The notes under the pieces are model-generated. The model had not been told where the DNA came from and searched no databases. It saw nothing but the letters and a program-made list of their open reading frames with translations. Below are positions 57,801-64,000 of a DNA stretch of 64,000 bases, one piece after another. Each line of letters begins with the position of its first letter. Position 1 is the first letter of the stretch. Source of the stretch: Mytilus californianus. Taxonomy: Eukaryota; Mollusca; Bivalvia; Mytilida; Mytilidae. A program made the position numbers and the translations under genes. Location of the stretch: the NCBI RefSeq assembly GCF_021869535.1, contig NW_026262659.1:5084001-5148000 (forward strand), read 5' to 3'.

Positions 57801-60800
57801 GTTCTTCTTTTCAAGACTGTGTTGGAACATTTTTTTTTGTCTAAGGAGCATACCCCCTTCTAATAAAGTCCGTATATTGCAAAATAAAGGCAACAGTAGT
57901 ATATCGCTGTTCGAAATTCATAAATCGACTGAGAAAAAACAAATCCGGGTTACAAACTAAAACTGAGGGAAACACATCAAATATAAGAGGAGAACAAAGA
58001 CACAACAGAAACACCAAAATGGAACACACACAGAAACGAACTATAAGATAACAATAGCCATTTCCTGACTTGGTACAGGACATTTTAAGAACCTGGTTTG
58101 GTGGCTAGCCAAACCTCCCGCTTTAATGGCAAAGCCTTCCGCTTTAATCGCGAACATGTACGAGCGTAACGTATCAATGGAGATCTGTAAACGCCGTACG
58201 ATGGGACAGAAAGTATGTTACTGCTCAGAAATGGGAAGTTGAAATCATCATGTTTGTTACGGATTCTAGTCTGTAACAATTCCGGGGAACAGATCAAGAT
58301 ATGAAACAATGGGTCTTGTTTCGGAAGTACTATACATCTCACGTTCACTGGATATACGAGATGGATAGCTCTTTAATTTTACTTTCAGATATATTAATGA
58401 TATCCTGTCACTCAATAAACCTTATTCTATAGAATGCTTGCATAAAATATATCCCGGTAAACATGAGATTAACGATGCTACCGAAACAAGAAGGTCTGCT
58501 TCATATCTTGATCTTTTCCTTGATATTGACACAGATGGAAAACTTCCTTTTGGAGTTCGCGCGATTTCCTCAGCTGTTATTCGTAACGTTTGTATTTTTA
58601 CTGAGATGTTTATACATACAGTTCCAATTGAAACAAGTATTCCTACAGAGAACATAATTTGTCGTCTTTGCAGGGATACTGTTGGGGACGAGATTCATTA
58701 TATATTCATATTTTCAACCATGTTGCACCTAGAAATAAGTTCATTACCGAAGATAACAGCTGAAATCCATGCAACACTGAACTTAAGCGCAAAATGTTAT
58801 CAGTGTGTCATATAGTATGAACATGTTTTTAAAAAGAATTAGAAATAAAATGTAATAGCAATTTATATGAGTACCAATTATTAAGGTGTTTTTTATGCTA
58901 CCAATTCATTCTTCTAATTGTTTCATCTGTATTGCTTGATTTTTGGAAATTTTATTTGTTTGTTTGTGTATATAGTATATTTATCTTGGTCACAATTGAA
59001 AAATTGTGATATATGTTTATATTACCACTTTAACAATATTCGTAAGGGACTAATATAGTGTCTTTTCTTGTGTATACATGAGACTCCGATCAGTGGCTCT
59101 TGAATGTCGAATCAAAATGATTGGAACAAAAAAAGTACGATGTTAAGGAACATGTATCTGGGAAGGTGGGGAGGGGGGAGGAACCTAAGTGTTCTAATCA
59201 ATTTAACATATTATTAACAGTCAATTTACAGAAATGGATTGTATCAATAGCGACCATCAAGCTATGTAAGGTAAAGTCTGATATCATTTAGGATGTTGAA
59301 TAAATGTAAATGTGAATTAAATCTTGCAACTATAAGAAATAAGAATATCTAAAGAATTTACTAGAGATTTAGAGGTCAAGGTAAATTGCTCAAATATCTA
59401 AATTGATAACACTTACTATAACAACTCTTCTTTTAATTTGACTGGAGTCTCCTTTATATAAGAATATCCTAAGGCGAATTCGTCGAACGAGGAAATGTGA
59501 TCAACAAACCCACTATTTTTCATACATAATGGGTTAAATAAATATTCTTGGACGAGATGCTCCCACGAACGTCCTGTTATTTTCTCTGCCACATATCCAG
59601 CAAGGGCATAGAAATAATTGCTGTATATAAACTTCGTTCTGATCGGTGCTACTGGCGGTTGATATTGTATATTTCTGTTAAATAATATCAAAAGTTAATG
59701 TTATATAGTCTATGATAATTTTATATAGAACGGCTTGCAATGCCATGCATACATTTTATTTTAACATGTTTATGTTGTGTACAAGTTGTTATGTTATATA
59801 AATTAAAATTTTTATATATTTTTGTGGAAGATATCTGAATGTTGATGTTGACCTTCTTTTACCGTGTGATATAAGTTAATTTTTAAGCCTGTAAATATAG
59901 CCCATGCAATTTTCCATAGGAACTCCTTTTATGGCTAAAATTGTGCCACTTTTACCATGAAGTTTCTTAAAAAGCATATCCTAGAATGGAAAGTTGATAT
60001 ACACTACTATTTTTTGAAATGTCAAAACATAGGATTGTGCGGCATATTTTCAGCATTTAAATGCCTTTAACCTCTACGAGTTTAAACTAATAACTAAAAT
60101 TCATTCTGTACTACGCCTCCTTTTACTCTGACTCTTCACGAGAATTCAATTTGTCCTCTATCCAACAGTATTTATACAGGTAAAATTCCCAAGTTGCATC
60201 TCTATGAGATGAAACATGGAGATCATATCTGGTTACCCACTGGTTCCAGCTATACAGCTGTTCAACAGTCATTAATCAATTTAACTGAAACAAATATTGG
60301 GTCACAAACCAAAACCGAGGAAAACACATCAACAACGGAACAACATAAACACAGAACTGCTACAAAAACAAACGCCAACATACATAGAAACGGACTATTT
60401 GATAATAAACAAAACAAAATATCTATGAATATTAAATATCTCCCCAAAAGAGGTTGGGTTTGTGAATCGTCTTTATTTACAAAGTCCGACTTATAGAAGC
60501 ATTGTATAAATGTTATTTGTAAGGTTGTAGCATGAAGTCATACACATATGACAGTGACAACTTATATCAATGACAGTGTGCTTTTAGATTCCAAGTATGT
60601 TAAGAGGTTTGCAAAATGTTAATAACTTGTACACACAATCTTGGATACTACATAAACATTGTTGAGAGACGAGACTTTAATCTGTATATAACATGTTAGA
60701 TATTAATTTTATTTAATATTATGAGTTGCTACATTTCAATTTTATCCTTATATTTTGAATAAAAGCAATGCAAAAATTTAATACTAAGAAAAATTCTCTC

Positions 60801-61924
60801 ATGGCAAGGACTTTTTATAGGTAAATATTGGCATCAGGAGAAAAATGTCCTCAGTAAAAATATGATTAAAACGAGACGGGCGTCGCAAATCATGCCATAT
60901 GTTCACTTCAAGAGCTTCTGATATTGAATCTGCGTAATAAATATCGTGTCGGGCTGGTACACACTTAATAATAACTTCAGTAAATCCTTTTCTACAACTA
61001 TCGAATTTTACAGCAAACTGTAGCAAAGGTATTAAAATATCTAGAAATTGTATTAGATGCAAATGAAAATGGGCTTGGCGTAATAAGTTAATTAAGTTCA
61101 TAAAACAATATTTTTAAGGAACTTCATTCCATATAAGAATCGACTGAAATAACACATATAATCATATTTATCCATTAAATCGCGATTAAGAAAATTATTG
61201 ACATTGAAAAAAAGATAGAGAGATAATTTTCCGCAGATTGAAAGAAATATCAGAAGCTCTGGAAGTTAACATATGGCATGATTTGAGACGCCCGTCTCGT
61301 TTTAATCATATTTTCACTGAGGACATTCAGAACGATAGCATCAAATGTTCTCTGTTCTTATATTATGTTCGTCTTTTGTTGTTTGTCCGTGAGCTGTCCT
61401 GGTTTTTTTTTCCTGTTTCATGTACCTTTGCATTGTTGCTCATTTTAGTTTTGCCTCCCCAGCACTTCTTCCTTCTTTCATAGATAGGTTCGTTATGTTT
61501 TATCTGTTCTCAATTATCTCACCGAATAATGTATTCATATTGAGCATAATCAATGGAAACAATGAATAATCTTGCTTAGTATAACAAATACAAACATTGA
61601 AATATTACGGAAGCCGGTTAGGGCCAAAACGAAACAAAACGCGTACTTGCGACATAATTGTTTTTACTATAGCCATAAACGACTTCCATTTATACCCTTT
61701 CCATCACAGGAGTATAGAAAATAAAATAAATCTGCACATCTTACTTGATGAAATCTTCTCTAGATGTATTTTCAGGAAAGCCAACCAGTAAAGGTTCAAA
61801 GTATCCGGGAACACCTACTTTGTGTCCTAAGAGATCACGAAGATTAACGTTGTCTGTTCTTACACCGTCAAATAATCTAAACTCGTCCCCAAGAATATCT
61901 TTTATTGGTGTATCCCAATTGTAT
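54163..61924 (-). CDS. Gigasin-6-like beta-lactamase family protein, 3' four exons
   Basis: The exons, in transcript order, are 61924-61745, 59674-59417, 56696-56446 and 54875-54163. All are GT-AG and in phase, giving 467 residues to a TAA stop. Class C beta-lactamase features are LRDLLGHKVGVPGY in the first exon, the YSN motif (Tyr-x-Asn of the active site) in IYSNYFYALAGYVAEK, GPAGSIYSTPKDMGEW in the third, and WHSGGIVGYSS (the HxG version of the KTG motif) in the last. The SxxK serine motif should lie in an exon upstream that I could not find. The order and sequences resemble oyster gigasin-6, a shell-matrix protein. A hydrophobic end (SYLLMLNLFVILFIQ) may be a membrane or GPI anchor signal. 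Whether it is an active hydrolase cannot be told without the serine exon. Confidence 0.87.
55757..55855 (+). repeat. SINE-like repeat, copy 5, in an intron of the gigasin-6-like gene
   Basis: The core is changed to GACGAAACACGTGTCTGGAG; the CpG sites have decayed to CA/TG. Confidence 0.75.
56446..56696 (-). CDS. Gigasin-6-like gene, exon with GPAGSIYST motif
   Basis: This 251-nt exon encodes TSSPSGPAGSIYSTPKDMGE then WILLHLNTGKDSSG and NMGWLSSVYRG. The acceptor is TTTTAG and the donor GTATGT. Confidence 0.87.
56985..57132 (+). repeat. SINE-like repeat, copy 6
   Basis: The core is GACAAAACGCGCGTCTGGCG, one change from the consensus; both flanks are as in copy 4. Confidence 0.82.
57880..58075 (+). 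repeat. Interspersed repeat ('aaatccgggttacaaactaa'), plus copy
   Basis: It matches the minus strand of 63735-63940 and, more weakly, the plus strand of 60280-60385. Confidence 0.78.
58085..58348 (-). pseudogene. Penelope-like reverse transcriptase remnant, 3' part, inverted
   Basis: The minus strand encodes RNKHDDFNFPFLSSNILSVP and YGVYRSPLIRYARTC, which normally follow the YLDL segment of the same reverse transcriptase. That segment lies on the plus strand just to the right. Confidence 0.65.
58385..58690 (+). pseudogene. Penelope-like reverse transcriptase remnant, 5' part
   Basis: The plus strand encodes YINDILSLNKPYSIECLH, then HEINDATETRRSASYLDLFL and DIDTDGKL. Unrelated sequence follows, including CRLCRDTVGDEIHYIF, of a kind found at the ends of other retroelement proteins. 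Confidence 0.65.
59417..59674 (-). CDS. Gigasin-6-like gene, exon with YSN motif
   Basis: This 258-nt exon encodes NIQYQPPVAPIRTKFIYSN then YFYALAGYVAEKITGRSWEH and a segment ending KETPVKLKEELL. The junction to the previous exon makes an intact Lys codon. The donor is GTAAGT. Confidence 0.87.
60280..60385 (+). repeat. Interspersed repeat ('aaaccgaggaaaacacatca'), partial copy
   Basis: It shares 'gggtcacaaaccaaaac' and the A-rich tract after it with 57880-58075. Open frames here come from the repeat. Confidence 0.65.
60847..61324. repeat. 79-bp inverted repeat with a ~320-bp loop in a gigasin-6-like intron
   Basis: The left arm, 60847-60925, and the right arm, 61246-61324, are inverted copies with only a few mismatches. 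Both contain 'cgagacgggcgtc' and 'tcatgccatatgtt' in opposite directions. Confidence 0.92.
61745..61924 (-). CDS. Gigasin-6-like gene, first visible exon
   Basis: This 180-nt exon encodes YNWDTPIKDILGDEFRL through NVNLRDLLGHKVGVPGY and FPENTSREDFIK. It starts with the last base of a codon, so at least one exon precedes it. The acceptor is TTTCAG and the donor GTAAGA. Confidence 0.85.
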
Positions 61925-62509
61925 CTGAAATCAAAATTTTCAAAACATTTTCATTTAATAGTTAAATAACAGTAGGAAAGAAAGTTTGCATATAAAATGT
62001 ATAGAAGAAATGAACGTTAAATTTCACGAATAGTGCTGCAAAATAACAAGAAATTAACACATTTTGCCAGAAGTGTATTTTAAATGTATGGTACCTTAAA
62101 AATGAGAAACAAAGGGTACCTTGGAAAAAAGTTGTGAATAAACTGAAATAAGTCTGCTGGTTTCTCGTGCTTTCAATTTTCACTAAATATTGATTATATC
62201 CGTCTGACCTGCGTTTCACTAAAACTCTTACCACTAAAATTGATCGTAAGTATATAGAATTGTCCTTGACTTACTCTCAATTTTTGTCGTAAGATGTTTT
62301 TGTTAAACGAGGCCAGGTTTTTTCCTAGAGCATGCAATGAAATTATATCGTGTTGTTTTATGTATCTGCTAGTCTGTCATGTTTAAGTTTCGATACGCAA
62401 GCGGATCAAACGAAATATTTTCCATAAAAAATTAATGAATATAGTGCTGTCGTTCTCGTCTGGATTTTGTTTTGTCTTGAAAAAAAACCACAAAAAAAAA
62501 ACAAAAACA

Positions 62510-62790
62510 AGACAAACAAAAATGTATAACAAAAATACCGAACTCCATGGTAAATTAAAAAAGAGAAAGTCTACAAAAAAAATGACAAAATCAAACGAGT
62601 GAGAAACAACTGTCATATTCCTGACTTGGTATAGGCATCTTCCGAAGAAAATGGTGGGTTAAACCTGGTTAATAACTAGCCTAACCTCCCACTTGTATGA
62701 TAGTTGTTTATAATTCCGTTATATTGACAAACCCAAACAGACATAACAGGTAAATGTGACAATAATTGGGATCCAGCAGCCAAAATTGTG
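62510..62790 (-). repeat. Interspersed repeat, third copy of the 11985-12245 family
   Basis: Words shared with the 12-kb copy, both seen in plus orientation, include 'gtcatattcctgactt', 'ggttaaacctggtt' and 'cacttgtatga'. It is more diverged. Confidence 0.7.
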
Positions 62791-63734
62791 TAAAAATACA
62801 TCACAACTGTCTAAAAAATTTTAACACACATACAAATAAATCTAACTAAGACGCCAACAAAAAATGTGTTGCAGTTGATAGTACATTTGACAATCAAGAT
62901 AAACCACGTATCCAAAACATCCTAATCTACAAACATGAAAATTAGTATAAATGCATTTCACGAATTCCAACAAATAAAGATAGTTTTTATACTGATCATC
63001 AAGTTCCCATTTAATGTAATCATTAGATTAACCTTAATCGAGTAATTAACCTCTTTGATAAATCTATTAGTATTAGATAAACTTATCAATGGTGTGTTTC
63101 AGTAGGAAAGAAATGCCATCGTGACACTATTAACACTGTGTCCAGGATTGATATGTTTTGTATTATAGACAACATGCTATTCTTATATAGGTGGTTCCTT
63201 CGCTTATCTATACAGGATAATTCATATGATTTATCAAACTCATTACCAATATTGTATTTGGTCCATAGGTTTTTTTTGGTAGGGTTCATGTTGCTCAGTT
63301 TTTAATTTTCTGTGTAGTATTTTGTGAACTTAGGTGTATTCATCGTTTTTTTCTTGAGGGGAGAGGGGGCATGGTGTTGCCTAATTTAATTCGATTTATG
63401 GTAATAATAATTGCCACTTGGTAAATTCTCCCCTTTAAAGTGTTTTTTATATTTCTTAAAATCTTTTGTGTTTTGCAGTTTTTGCATCGACAATCACCCA
63501 TTGAATATGGGTTTAACAGATACAAGTTGATAGCAATCGTAATTTCTGACCAAAAGCCAAAGTTCTTCTAAAAAATATTTTGAAATCTTAATTACCTATA
63601 AATATCTGCATACCTACGGTAGCATAGCTATATTTGTAAATCTTAAATATCTTTTTTCAATCATATTCAGTAGTAGTTAGATATTGAAATTAATTGTCAT
63701 TTTTTTCTTAAAAAGTTCTGTACCAAGTCAGAAA

Positions 63735-63940
63735 AATGGCCATTGTTATATTATAGTTCGTTTCTGTGTGTGTTACATTTTAATGTGTGTCTGTTGTGTC
63801 GTAGTTCTCCTCTTATATTTGATGTGTTTCCCTCAGTTTTAGTTTGTAACCCGGATTTGTTTTTTTCTCAATCGATTTATGAATTTCGAACAGCGGTATA
63901 CTACTGTTGCCTTTATTTTTGATCTCTGGGCCGATGTAAA
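63735..63940 (-). repeat. Interspersed repeat, minus copy near the window end
   Basis: The minus strand matches 57880-58075, including 'aaatccgggttacaaactaa' and 'actgagggaaacacatcaaa'. Confidence 0.78.
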
Positions 63941-64000
63941 ACGTCTTTAAAAACTGTACAGAACAGGTCTGTCGACCTCAAGCGTTTAATCTTAACAGTA

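Noticed and set aside
60799-61101. 100-residue minus-strand frame as an exon of the gigasin-6-like gene
   Set aside because: Exons 61745-61924 and 59417-59674 join in phase without it, and part of it is the 79-bp inverted repeat.

Overview
The window is invertebrate nuclear DNA, AT-rich, with GT-AG introns and dense interspersed repeats. Several repeats, such as those with the core GACGAAACGCGCGTCTGGCG and the 'gagacaactctccatc' family, are ones I associate with marine mussels (Mytilus and relatives). The genes fit a mollusc: a galaxin-like cysteine-rich secreted protein and a beta-lactamase-like protein resembling the oyster shell-matrix protein gigasin-6. The species is inferred, not proven.

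Layout. 1-8.0 kb: no gene seen; MITE-like elements, a composite repeat built of ~161-bp units (about 4.06-5.5 kb) and a 40-bp satellite (5.68-6.76 kb). 8.0-15.0 kb, minus strand: a complete eight-exon galaxin-like gene whose exons join in phase into 590 residues, with a signal peptide at the start and an NTR/C345C-like tail that I infer. A second signal-peptide exon, splice-compatible with the rest, lies at 17.4 kb. 17.9-20.7 kb: more composite repeats. 21.6-38.0 kb, plus strand: the last eleven coding exons (512 residues) of a NEK1-type NIMA-related kinase. The kinase domain is not in the window. The introns hold TTAA- and TA-flanked MITEs, a 40-bp minisatellite and partial duplications of exon ends with their splice donors. 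38.0-47.0 kb: the NEK1 3' UTR, then repeats. 47.8-49.2 kb: a piggyBac transposase with all three catalytic aspartates but one in-frame stop ahead of its zinc-binding tail. 49.78-50.85 kb: a broken LINE reverse transcriptase inserted into an older repeat. 54.16-61.92 kb, minus strand: the 3' four exons (467 residues) of a gigasin-6-like beta-lactamase family protein; its first exons, with the SxxK serine, are not visible. 52 and 58 kb: Penelope-like reverse transcriptase debris. 62-64 kb: repeats.

How the parts relate. The galaxin-like and gigasin-6-like genes belong to families found in molluscan shell or extracellular matrix and lie on either side of NEK1, a cell-cycle, cilium and DNA-repair kinase. 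I see no functional link between NEK1 and its neighbours. If the NEK1 kinase exons lie upstream of this window, the galaxin-like gene sits antisense inside a NEK1 intron. No tRNA, rRNA, CRISPR array or prokaryotic feature was seen.
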